The position numbers and the translations under genes are program-made. Under the pieces are notes generated by a model. It ran no database searches. It was not told where the DNA came from and saw nothing but the letters and a program-made list of their open reading frames with translations. From positions 2,735,848 to 2,799,847 of the forward strand of contig CAJNOP010000014.1 of the NCBI GenBank assembly GCA_905250075.1: 64,000 nt of DNA, in the 5' to 3' direction. Source of the DNA: Rotaria sp. Silwood1 (taxonomy: Eukaryota; Rotifera; Eurotatoria; Philodinida; Philodinidae). Shown one piece after another: positions 53,001 to 64,000 of this stretch (positions within the stretch are counted from its first letter, which is position 1; every line of letters begins with the position of its first letter).

Positions 53001-55329
53001 AGTAAGTTTTGAAAGATTTAAAATGTATATGGTATCACTGAGAAGTTCAAAATACTTAAGATCTATTTGCTACTTTCATCGACAGTGTGTCCATAACATC
53101 AGGATTTATTAGTTATTATAAAGCGTTGAATGAGTATGTTTGCAAAAATTTGGTGAGACCTGTTATGTTCTTTACTAAAATGATGTGTTCGTTACAAATA
53201 GTAAACTAGATACGAACAATAAATATGCATATGTATTATACTGACTTTTGATTGTTCAATTATATTTGAGCTGACAAATTGAGTCTGAATGTTTTTGCTT
53301 TACTCTTACTTATTTCAAACATCATATGACTAATGACATGCGTTCAAAGGTAGAAAAACAAACACAGAAGACATTGTGTATTTTATTTTCAGTTATTGCA
53401 TACGTTGTCCAGATATTCTTCTATAAAATCATGTACTAGTTATTACATAAAACTGTAAGAAAATGGTTTTTATCTTACATTTAGAGAACCGGAACCATGC
53501 ATACGAGTGTGAATGATTGTCTTCTCTAGAGATGCATACAAGCTCAATAACAGAATTTTAATATTTGAAATTTATCTCATTTATTGTGAACTATATAAAT
53601 AAACCGTTTGGTATAATACGAGTTTGCAAGGGAACTGAAAATCAATCGAAACCCAAACTTACTTGGTTTGTACTTCCGTTTACTTACTTTAGCGTGTAGT
53701 TTTACATCGTTCAGTAGAGAGGAACAAGTTTTCTTCGCAGAGGCTAAAACGACTCAAACAGCTTGAGTACATGCCTAGTCCTCATTGTCATTCTTTGTAT
53801 GCGTGCTTGACTTTTTCCTTCTAAATTTGCCGTATTCATCGTTCACCACCTCTATCCTAATGAGAAACGTTTTTCTTGAAAACTTCGGCAGAATACATAA
53901 AATTAGACCAAATATCTAGCTTATTCGTAGCCTATTTATGGCTTTTAGGAGAGGACAGAGATGGACTCGGTCTGTAATCGGTGCTAGTTCTATCTCTAAG
54001 CTCGACGCAGTTTGAAACTAAACCTAACATCTATTCTCTGGCTCAACACAACTTTAAAATTCTTTTCCGTTCATTTTTTTATAATGATTTTAGTACACAT
54101 GAGGTGGAAATAAACCAAAAAACTCTGACTTCATGATATAAAATCTCACTTTGTTCAACACGAATATCAAATATGAAAAAATCTTCGAGAAATTTCAATT
54201 TTTCTGACTGAAGACGTCGTTTTGGCAAAAACTTGAGAATTAGATCCTCTGTCACGTTGTGAATGGTGGTTTAATAGGAATATAATTGAATGAGTCGAAT
54301 TCAAATGAAGTTTCATTCTATACGAGTCAAAAAGGATTTTATTGCGTGTAACATTTTACTACTCTTAGTTCTGTATGGATAAACTGATTTTACAAAAATA
54401 GACTTTCAATAATAATGAAACAGTTACACTTTTTTTTGCCATCGAAGTCAAGCATCGAATTGAACTCAACTTTTGAGATATTCAATATTATAATTATAAC
54501 AAAGATGATAAAGAAGTTTGATGTGAGCATCTTTCTTCTTTGTTTTAAGTTGAGTGAGTGTCATCTACTATATTCTAATATTTCATTCTTACTGAACTAA
54601 ACAGTTTCTTCAATCCACATCTTGAACAATTGTTTCTATAAGCTTTCTATAATTTCTTTTCACTTACTTCTGTCATAGCGTATCAAAATATCACTTTCAT
54701 TTTTTTTTTTATACCATTAACTTTTTCTATATTTTCGTATTATTACCATGTAAAAATCGAGGATGAACTCTCGTCATAATATGTAAACTTTAGGCTCACA
54801 TTTTTGTCAAACAATCTCAAGTAGAACGTAGTAAAACAGAGTACCTTTCAAATAGTTCAAAGTAGTATCTAGTAATTTTATTTCAAAAGTACGATGGTTC
54901 TCCTTCGATTACAAATAACTTCAGTTCACATCATTAGAAGTTGAATGTCATCTTAGTTAGTTGATATATAACTGTCACATGTTTATGTATAACATGATGA
55001 TCTAGCAACCCTTAAAATTTGATGTAAATATGTAAGTAATTGCTAAGAAAATTTCGCCCTGTACGAATGGAAATGTCTCAGATAGATTCGGCATATCTTC
55101 TACTTCATTTGAGAACTTCATCGTTTATTTTATGAAATGTGATCTCAGCAAAACATGTCAATGGGATTCGATTATAACTCTCCAATAAATTTCATTCATG
55201 TTGGTTTCTTACGTAAAATCATTGAGTTTTTTATTAGTATCAACGACTTGAAAAATTTAACATTAGTTTATTACAATTATCGAAAACAAAAACAATTATA
55301 TTTGAGAAGTCTTTCTTGTTTCAATTATT
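50014..55329. other. Long gene-poor AT-rich stretch
   Basis: No coherent coding frame, RNA gene or repeat family is supported over 5.3 kb. Open frames of 60-70 codons are at background level for this base composition. Confidence 0.55.
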
Positions 55330-56349
55330 CTAAACCGTTATATATCCATTTCCAGTATAATGAGTTTTTTGAGTGATGTCAGTTGTATATCGACGAAATA
55401 TGACTTGTTTAACATCATAACGAAAGTCAGATGAAAATATAAATTTTATATAAAATTTATTCATATAAATTGAAGTTTCCCACATAATACTTATAGCATT
55501 TAATAATTTCCATTTGTTTATTTGACTATTAATTTCTATACAATCACAAGAAACACATTCGTATTCATATTTCCACATTTGTTGATTAAATGTTTGTAAA
55601 ATACTTATTGGCATAACAGCTAAAAATGTATATATACTAAAAAAAATAAGTACTAAAGAAAATGTTTGTTGTTTTCGATGTGAAATAGTTTTTCTATCAT
55701 AATTTTCATAATAGCGATTATAAAAAATATATGTTGTACAACAAATCATAATTATACATGGTATTAATCGTAAAATTAAATGTATGTAAGGCCATATATA
55801 ATAAAACCATATACGTGCATGTTGATATACACGACATGATTGACCAAATATAATAAATCCTTTCGAATCATAATAAACAGAAAAACGATAATGTAAAATG
55901 AAAAATAAGAATGTACTAAATGTTAAAATAATTTTTATTAAAATTCGTTTATGTGTTAAATGTGAATATTTTTGTTGTGGTTTCTGAATAATATAAATTC
56001 GATCAAGATTTAATTGAACAAATAATATAAGTGATATATATCCTGTACCACTAACAAATGGATAAAAAAAGGCACAATCAAGTATTTGACGTGGATCTGG
56101 TGCTAAATTAACAACATCAAGCCAATCCCAAAAAAAGAATCCTAAATATATTGATTCAGTAATTGAAATAAATATAAAATATAAAGATGTTGGTTGAGAA
56201 CGTCGTCGATTAGAATTTAACATTGTCATTATCATCATAAAATTACCAGGTATACCAAAAATAGGAAATAATAACGCACCTATTTGCCATACAAGTATAT
56301 CAATCCCATTTTGATTTAGTAAACATATCAATGACGTATTGTTATTCAT
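55330..56349 (-). CDS. Rhodopsin-like G-protein-coupled receptor (orphan)
   Basis: A single exon of 339 residues from an ATG at 56349 shows seven hydrophobic segments. TM1 is about residues 20-45 (IFGIPGNFMMIMTML, with the conserved Asn). TM2 is near residues 57-75 and TM3 near 95-115, followed by LDRIYIIQKP, a DR-type G-protein contact. TM5 is near 185-205, TM6 near 230-250 after a basic SHRKQQ segment, and TM7/helix 8 carries NKFYIKFIFSSDFRYD in place of NPxxY. A short polar N-terminus carries NNTS. This matches the large expanded peptide-receptor-like families in rotifers. The ligand is unknown. Confidence 0.88.
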   Translation of the reverse strand: MNNNTSLICLLNQNGIDILVWQIGALLFPIFGIPGNFMMIMTMLNSNRRRSQPTSLYFIFISITESIYLGFFFWDWLDVVNLAPDPRQILDCAFFYPFVSGTGYISLILFVQLNLDRIYIIQKPQQKYSHLTHKRILIKIILTFSTFLFFILHYRFSVYYDSKGFIIFGQSCRVYQHARIWFYYIWPYIHLILRLIPCIIMICCTTYIFYNRYYENYDRKTISHRKQQTFSLVLIFFSIYTFLAVMPISILQTFNQQMWKYEYECVSCDCIEINSQINKWKLLNAISIMWETSIYMNKFYIKFIFSSDFRYDVKQVIFRRYTTDITQKTHYTGNGYITV

Positions 56350-59300
56350 TGTTATTTTCTAAACTACTATATCAATAAATATACGTTTTTTTAATAAATG
56401 CGTTGAAACAATTTTTTAATATAGACATTCATGTTTTGAATGTTAATAGAAGAAAAACTAGTTATATTACTATAGATTTTTATGTAGATTCTATGCAACA
56501 CAAAACAAAGCCTTATGTAACTTGTGCATGACATTTAGCATTATTTTTTTTACATTCCATTAGATGGATAGTAAAAGAGCAATCAGCATGAATGATCTAT
56601 ATGGTAATAGGTATGGAAAATAGGCAACAATCTTTTCATTTACTCATACTCGTACGTAGATTTTGTTCTGATTAAAAAAAATTTTAACTACACAATTGAT
56701 TGATGTTCTACAAAAAAATAATAACCGTACATTTCTAATACTTACTTATCTTTTTACTGACTTTTTCGAAATTATTTTAATATATCAATTGGAAACAGGT
56801 GTTTATATCAATCATATGAAAGAAATTCTTAGTCATATTATGTGATAAGACCTAACTAATTATATCTACATATTATATATATCTATTTATTTTTCTGAAA
56901 CTCGAGTAGTTTAGCATGTGTTACTATCTCAAGAAAAAAAAACAAAAACACTTTAGTGTTGTATCTAGTAAAGTCGAACGTTAATGTAATTATCTTATTT
57001 TTCCTTATTCTACTAATAAATAGTCCACACAAATTGATGGTCTGTCATCTTTCACATTTTTTAATAATTTTTGCTTCACTCTAATTATACAGTACGAGAC
57101 ATAAACGCATTCATGAACTTTTATTTTATTTCTACGGCACAATTCATAACGTCTTTTTACAACGATCGTTTGAACCCATTTTCTAGTGTCTCGAATAGAG
57201 TTAATATTGCTCTATTTTTTCATTCAAAATTAGTTAGTCCAGAAAGAGCAGTAGCCGTTACTAAGACAATTCATCATTATTTTAGTCCGTTCTCGTGCTA
57301 TTTTAATTTGATTATATGAACTAGTTGTGTTTCCTGATTCGATCGTTTAAGCCGATTAACAAGAAGACTTCTGAGAAAAAAGTTGTTTTGACATGAAGAG
57401 AAAATGTCTGCATTTTCCTTCTGCCCATCGAAAAATAAAATGCAGCATTTCACTCTTTAAACTCATAATCTATATTTTTATATACATATTTTTTATAATT
57501 TTGAGATGTCATCTTCATCAAATTCTTCTTCCTATATTCAAATAATGTTTTTTGATCGAATTACGGAATCGATCTTAAATCTATCACTCAAGCTATTTTG
57601 ACTTTTCAATTCAATCATCTCATGTAAAACACATGAAATTTTAATGAATGATCTAAAAAACAAGATATCCTCACTATCTGAAGTACGAAGTTCATAGTTA
57701 ATACTAGTACAAATAGAGTATCAGCAGCATAATTTGGGTTTTCTATATGTTTTTTTTTGTAAAGTATGAGCTAAAAAGAGTGTTCAAATACATAGAGTAG
57801 AAATTTGCGTCCGTCTCCACAGATCATGGCAAACATTGTTGATATATGATTTTTGATTGTATATCAATAACATCTCATTATAATAAATGATCCGTGTCGT
57901 GAAAAATTGCAACGGTTTTCAAAAAAGTCTATATAAAATTATAATTACTTGCATTTCATAAAAAGTTAGATTTTATCGTTATTATGACACACAAAATAAT
58001 TTTTTGAGAATCGGTGATAATTCAGATCGATAAATTGAATTCAATCACTGATTTTAGTAACTTGTTGCGCATTATCAATTAATTAGAGAAATATTCCAAA
58101 TCTGTAAAATTTACAATCAAATATAATCATAAGGATATGAAACCAAAAGAAAAAATTACTTTTGGCATTGATCTTATTTCTATAACTTCAACAACAAGAT
58201 TGGACTATTTTAGAGAACGTTCGAACTGAACTTCTCATTCGCATCAGAAGATGTTTTTGATCATATAGATAATTTTAGATATCGAGGCCAAACAATCCTA
58301 TTATAAGATCTTCTACGATAGTATACGCCAATCTTAAAGTCACGTTTTCTGATAAAATCTTACTTCATGATTCATGTGTGATTTGCCAAGGCTTCTCATG
58401 ATGTATCCTGTCTGATTTTTTTCTATTTTTGGCTTCTATCATATTAATTTTTTTTAAAAGTTTTTTATCTTTATACGCATATGTTTATTTTCCTAGGCGA
58501 ACTTTTTTTTCATGTGCTTGACATACACAGATCTCAAGATGTGTCCATATCACATGACTTTCTTTTCAAAGCCAAGCATTTAAATGATTGCATGAGTTAT
58601 GTACACAGTTATATTAACTCATATGTTAAAGCCATGAACATTATACGAATGAGCTCACGTGAGACAATCAACTTGAATACAATAATAAAAAATTTTCTGT
58701 TCAAGATAGAAGAATGATTCGTATCATCGAGAATATCTGAATCCATTTATTCATATAGATTCCTCTTTTTATTTGTCTATTACAGACTTTGTTATTGAAA
58801 TTGTGAGTTTTTATTATGAGTCGAATCGTTCTGAGTATGAAACGGAAGAAAAAAATAATAAAAAGCGCAAATAACATATAATTAAAATAAGTTTCATGCA
58901 CCATAGATATCATTTTCGTCGATGTAAAAGACGACTGGATTTAATGGAGTATTACTAAAGCTAGCTTGCAATAGAAACGGACTTTCGTTTGCATTCATCC
59001 TTACACACACATAAGCGATAGAATAAGAAATTCAGGCATCTGAACTTTTCTAAAGGTCTCAAGGTGTGTTTATATTACATGATTGCTTGCTCAAGATACT
59101 CAGAAGTTTCGTGAATATGAAAAAACAATTCGTCTAAGGAAAAAATTGAAAACAGATGTAAGTACTTAAGAACATACAAAAAAATTTCTATTAAATTCGA
59201 TCGTTAAAATGCTCTAAAATAAAAAAAAAAGAAAATCTATTCTATTTGACTGAATTGATTAAATTATTTGTAGAGTGATTTTTTAGCAGGTCAACACTAC

Positions 59301-62300
59301 TACATGGGCGATGTATCTTCCATTTTCGATAACTAGTGTATAAATTAAAACGTATTTAATAGCTTCGTATAAGTTCTGCCAAAATTTCGAGCATCAGAGT
59401 TTGCAAATATCTGATAGTAAGAATCTTGTAAGGTTTACAATAGCATCTTATAGTCAGATAAATATTAACTCTTACAATAGAATATTCGTACAATCTTCTT
59501 AAGAGTTTTCTAATTTTTTAGAGTCAGTTTTATGTGAATCCTTCAATCCTAGATTAATATAAACTAGAAAAGCTTGCCTTTCTACCTTAAGATGGTTTCT
59601 TATATTGTCATCCTGTTAGTTCTGGTTTTTAATTACGGTTTCTATTTTCTCCTCTGCTTTAAATATAAAATTCATTAACAAAAAACGCATATGTGTGAAG
59701 TGATTTCAGAGAAAAGGCTAATTCAAAACGTCAATTTGCACATATGAACGTGTTTTATTTTTATTATGTTTTATTCATGTAGAATTTGGAATAAGACTAT
59801 CCATCATCATAAATTAGTAACACGAATTTATCTAAATTAAAAGTGAAAATAGATAGGTCACATGAATAAAATTATTTCTATTAGCGACACAATGAAGTAT
59901 AAAAATCAACTATAAAATCACGATCTATCTGAAAAATAGTCAAAATTATCGAACAACAACTGGCGATTCATTGCATTTCAACTCACGATTAATCGCCAAT
60001 TTTTTCATCAGTTCTGAAGAAACACGAAGATGAGCGTGTCAGTTTTGTAAAAGTAAAGTATCAGGTGTATAGATTGGATTTAGTTTTTTTGCCTAACATT
60101 GATTAAAAATAAATTGAAGCCGTCACTGCTTTTGATGGTTATAATTGCATGAGGAAGAGTCGACCAATCTTTTAGTCTTCGAGTCTTCTACACGTTTGAA
60201 ATTGCAATCAATTAGTTATCATCGTATCCGAGCTGTACTTTTAATTTTCTTTTCGTTACCATCGTGTATGAGTAGTAGTGAAGAATCTAATGTTGTTAGT
60301 TTACTTCAAATCTTACTTAACTTTGATTTTCAAGTCATTGACAACCAAGCACATGAAGAGGCATTTATAGAAGAACTGGTTTGCCAGATCAAGCAAAACA
60401 TTAATAAACTTCAATAAATTGAAATCGGTTATTTATTTTCATATAGATGAATGAGCTTATAATGATATGTGATTGTCGATATGCTTTTTAAGTAAAGGAT
60501 GGTACAGAAAGCGATTATTGAATAGCATTAATTTTGTGTTAGTGCTGATGCTTTTGTTCTTGATGTGTTTCTTCTTTATTCCGAGACACATTGGATGGAT
60601 TCGTAGTGCACAGGTGGGTCAAATATGGGGACACGGGAAAGCCAAAAAATCTCCACTTGAAACTTACGTTTACTAGAATCTTTATTTTCTTCTAACCTAT
60701 TGGATAACGAAATACGTGAATTCTCTAAAATTACTTTACATAATTAGTTTAATTTGTGCAAAACTCATTCCATATAAAGGATAGAAATTTTCCGATCTTC
60801 ATAAATTGATATCTGATATGTGTTGATCATTAACGTGTATCATAAATTGTTATGATGTAAATAGTAGATCATAACTAAAACAATGTATACAACGATAATC
60901 AGGTTTATGAAACCATGTTGGCAATAATTGTTTTAGTGAATCAATCGTTTTGTATGTCTTACAACCAGTTCAGGTATTTTATCCGTATTATAATGACCAT
61001 GTTCTGCAATAGGTTGTGCGAAATTAATACTTCTTAAATAAATACTTTCATTTTGAGAAATTACTTTTGAATATGTTTGCTTTTGATAGAGAAGATTTAT
61101 TGGGTATCAATTAACAAGAACAACAAGGTAAACGACATGGTATTGATACTTTTTATTTTTCGTATGTGAATGAATTAAGCAATATACTTAGGATACACCA
61201 AAACAAGTGGCAGTAACACTATACTACATTACAGAAGGACTCAAGGGTGTTTTATATGCATATATATGTATACTAATAGTCTAAGCAATGCTTGATAACG
61301 CTAAAATATTTCATCATTCTTTATTTACTATGATATTAAAGTTTCGATCATAGCTGTTTAACTCCAATTTTGTTGCATTAAGAAAACTTTCATTTCTGCA
61401 TTCAAGTCCGCACTGTCCTGTATTTAATTTCGGAAATCAGGCTTCAGCTTAATCCGAAAAACTTGAATAGATTCATTGCCTTATTAATGATGATCCTGAT
61501 ATCACAATTAAAGAATTTCAAGCGTATCCAACAAACGATGTCTAATCATTATAAACTTGAAAAGATTATGGTTCGCTAAGTATCGTAATGAGAACTCTGG
61601 GATACACAATCAAAAAAGTATAACAGAGAAAACTGTAAGCTATATAAAATCGAGCTATTTTCCCGTTCATCTATCATAGTTGGCTTTAAATATATTTTCG
61701 TTAAATAATATCAATAAATTTAAAATGATATAAATAACAGATGGATGTCTTAACTATTCAAAAACAAACAAGGGTCTGCTTGATTATAGAATATAATTTC
61801 TATTAGCTTAAATTGAATCTATTTCATATGAATTATGTAATAAATATCTTCAAAACTATTATTACGATTCGTTGTGTCTAAAAATAATAGATATGTTTAC
61901 AATAATTCAATGTGTTCACTAATACGAGTTTATTATCTTACACAACTTCATTTGATTTATCTTCAATGTCATACTTTCATTTCAATTGTAGATTTTATGA
62001 CAAAAGTAATGATGTATTCATGGTCAAAAACTAAGGACAAAACTCTTATCAATGCTTTTTCAATGTGATCAATATGAAAACTGAAGACTACCGTAAAAGA
62101 TATTTCTATTCATACGTAAATTTGTAGAATGACATATAGAATTAAAACTGAAATAGTTCAACATCTTCATCTTTTGTTGTAAACTAATGGAATTTTTTAA
62201 TAGATTAACTAAAAACTAAAATCAATTTTGCCTTTGATTCATTTAAAGAAAAAGAAGTATAACTCTTGATAATTCAAATAAACAAACATCACTTTTAATA

Positions 62301-62667
62301 CTAGATTTTTCTTTTTGAAACTTTTTATAAAATAACATCGAATTTCATTTTCTTTATTTATATTTATTTGACTATTTCTTTTCTTTTTGCATTATCGACG
62401 TCACATACACATAGGCAAATCGAATGTATGTATAAGACGTCTGTTACCATTTCTTTACTGTCATCTTATGTTTATTTAACATGTTCGTTTCTGTCATCTT
62501 TTATGTTCGTTTTTTTAATATATTGATTGAAATATCTTCTCAGTTTCTTCAATAATTCTTTTTCTTTTCTTCTTTTCTTTTTTATAGTCTTCTTTCTTAT
62601 TTGATTTTGTATTCTGTCATTATATGTTTTGAAATTCATTTTAATCAATACATAACCACAAACCGCT
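56350..62667. other. Long gene-poor stretch with doubtful coding fragments
   Basis: Most of the stretch is featureless AT-rich DNA. On the plus strand, 60148-60417 encodes up to about 89 residues ending KQNINKLQ, and 60473-60676 encodes a 67-residue frame with one hydrophobic segment. On the minus strand, near 60885-61060, a protein-like piece (NFAQPIAEHGHYNTDKIPEL) is visible. These could be debris of one or more decayed genes. None can be joined into a model I can support. Confidence 0.4.
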
Positions 62668-64000
62668 ATGAATGAAAAGGATAGTTTTTCAAATGTTCAA
62701 CGACTTAATAGTACTATTATGGCTAAATATGAATGGACATCATCTCGAATAGGTATGCAAAAAAGTGGTGAAGAAGTACATGATCGTCGAATGAAAACAT
62801 ATCGAAAAGCAAATGAATTTTTACAAGAACTTCTTCAAAAAAGAAGTGATGGTAGTTCACTTGATGATAATGGTACTCTTGATCGATATCATAAATTTCT
62901 TAAATATAAAACAAATTTTAATAATGATGATAGTATATTAGATGAATTCGATCGACGATTACGTGCTTTAAATGGTAATAAACGACGAAATCAAACATCA
63001 AAAACTTATAAACCTAATGATAATGAATCGATTACAATTGGTTTACAAACAACAAGTGAAATTGAAAATAATACAAACGAACTTATTCAACATTTCAATG
63101 CTCAAGAACGAGTAAGAACATTAATTAAAAATAAAAATTTTTTTTTACATTTTATCAAATAATATTCTAGTCAAACTCATCAACAATGACATCATCATTG
63201 AATACAATAAATCCTAGTATATTATCAAAATTATCTTTTGATGAAAGTCAAATAAATATTAGTTTAAATACTAATGAACATCAATCATTATCATCATCAA
63301 CATCATTGGAACAATCACTAACATCATCATCATCATTAAATCATTCAATTATAAAAATTTTGTATAAACCAATAGCTCAACGTGCTGATGGTAGTGAAAT
63401 AAAAATTAGTTCAACTGAAAATTCATTACAATATACGACATCAAATGTTTTACCTTTTAATCATTGTTATTTTCCACGTTCATTATTATCACGTGAACAA
63501 AATAATACAAATAAAATAACAAAAAGACAATTACCTTCTCATCCTATAGAACAATATGATAAAAATCAACTATTTCATTTACTTGATCATTTAGATAATG
63601 AATGTTCTTCTGTTGATTTTACAACTATGCTTGATCAATTAACTTTATCATCTGTTCAAATACAAAACATTGATAATAATATATCATTGATCAATGATGA
63701 TGATGAATATGATGATAAAGAAAATATTTTAATTAAAACAAATCTATTCGATGAATCATCATCTTTATCTGATTATTATACAATATCAACTTTTAATATA
63801 GATGATCCAAGAAAATTGACTCTTTATACAATGACAACAGGTACAGTGCAATTAAAACCATCTTGTTTAATTCCATATTCAATTCTTAATGGTCGACGAC
63901 CTTTATTACAATGTTCAATTGAAACAAATTTTAAACAAATTCGTTCTAAACGACAAAAACATATTTGTCAAGTAACAGCTATTGAATCATTGATAGATAT
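62668..64000 (+). CDS. Unrecognised Ser/Asn-rich protein, partial (open at right edge)
   Basis: Exon 1 (62668-63111, 148 codons) and exon 2 (63171 to beyond the edge) are joined in phase 0 across a 59-bp GT-AG intron, giving at least 424 residues. The N-terminal 110 residues are charged and helical (EEVHDRRMKTYRKANEFLQE, LDEFDRRLRALNGNKRR). The remainder is rich in Ser, Asn, Asp and Leu with poly-Ser tracts. There is no signal peptide, membrane segment or known motif. The start is the first in-frame ATG after a T-rich upstream region. A large scaffold or regulatory protein is possible; the function is unknown. Confidence 0.8.

Noticed and set aside
60148-60676. Two consecutive plus-strand frames as a gene
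   Set aside because: No start, splice or domain evidence links them, and the second is mostly one hydrophobic run. They are kept only as possible debris in the intergenic note.

Overview
The window looks like nuclear DNA of a bdelloid rotifer (Adineta/Rotaria type). The sequence is strongly AT-rich. Genes are split by many short (50-70 bp) GT-AG introns with occasional 0.5-2 kb ones. There are two F-box proteins of the kind greatly expanded in bdelloids, a small rhodopsin-like GPCR, a divergent nuclear receptor, an intron-bearing cytosolic Hsp70, and a WrbA-type quinone oxidoreductase that is unusual for an animal. The lineage call is inferred from gene content and style, not from a marker gene. 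A 100-base run of N at 37897-37996 shows this is a draft scaffold.

Layout of the left part. 1-1146 (-) is an F-box protein open at the left edge. 1147-6102 is AT-rich and gene-poor with one foldback (5018-5455). 6103-6667 (+) is a small single-pass membrane protein. 9249-12755 (+) is an hsp70 gene with a perfect heat-shock element, a TATA box, eight exons and an EEVD terminus. 14709-16408 (+) is an unrecognised 240-residue protein. 16832-21358 (-) is an eight-exon MUT-7/EXD3/Nibbler-like 3'-5' exonuclease.

Middle part (22.9-41 kb). This is the accessory, transposon-rich zone. It holds two full copies of a tRNA-derived SINE, each with a 14-bp target duplication. A 3.9 kb element at 23449-27357 has matching inverted ends and is filled with hundreds of bases of reiterated AACCGCGGTT palindromes and two 61-bp minisatellite blocks. 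A decayed gene follows at about 27540-29095. Next is an intact five-exon gene (29183-30688, -) that joins a FAF1-type UAS domain to a PARP catalytic domain. Two non-autonomous hAT elements have exact 8-bp target duplications, and one carries a SINE nested inside it. There is also a retro-inserted segment with an 18-bp target duplication, a second F-box gene and a WrbA gene.

Right part (41-64 kb). 45083-46780 (-) is a nuclear receptor with an unusual P-box. 49249-50013 is a 765-bp foldback. 55330-56349 (-) is a GPCR. Several long AT-rich stretches hold nothing I can support. 62668 to the right edge (+) is a low-complexity, Ser/Asn-rich protein running off the window.

The genes do not form an operon or an obvious pathway. 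The most notable items are the UAS-PARP fusion and the terminal-inverted-repeat element packed with AACCGCGGTT motifs. A recurring pattern is that several non-autonomous elements here each carry their own private, repeated GC-rich motif in otherwise AT-rich DNA.
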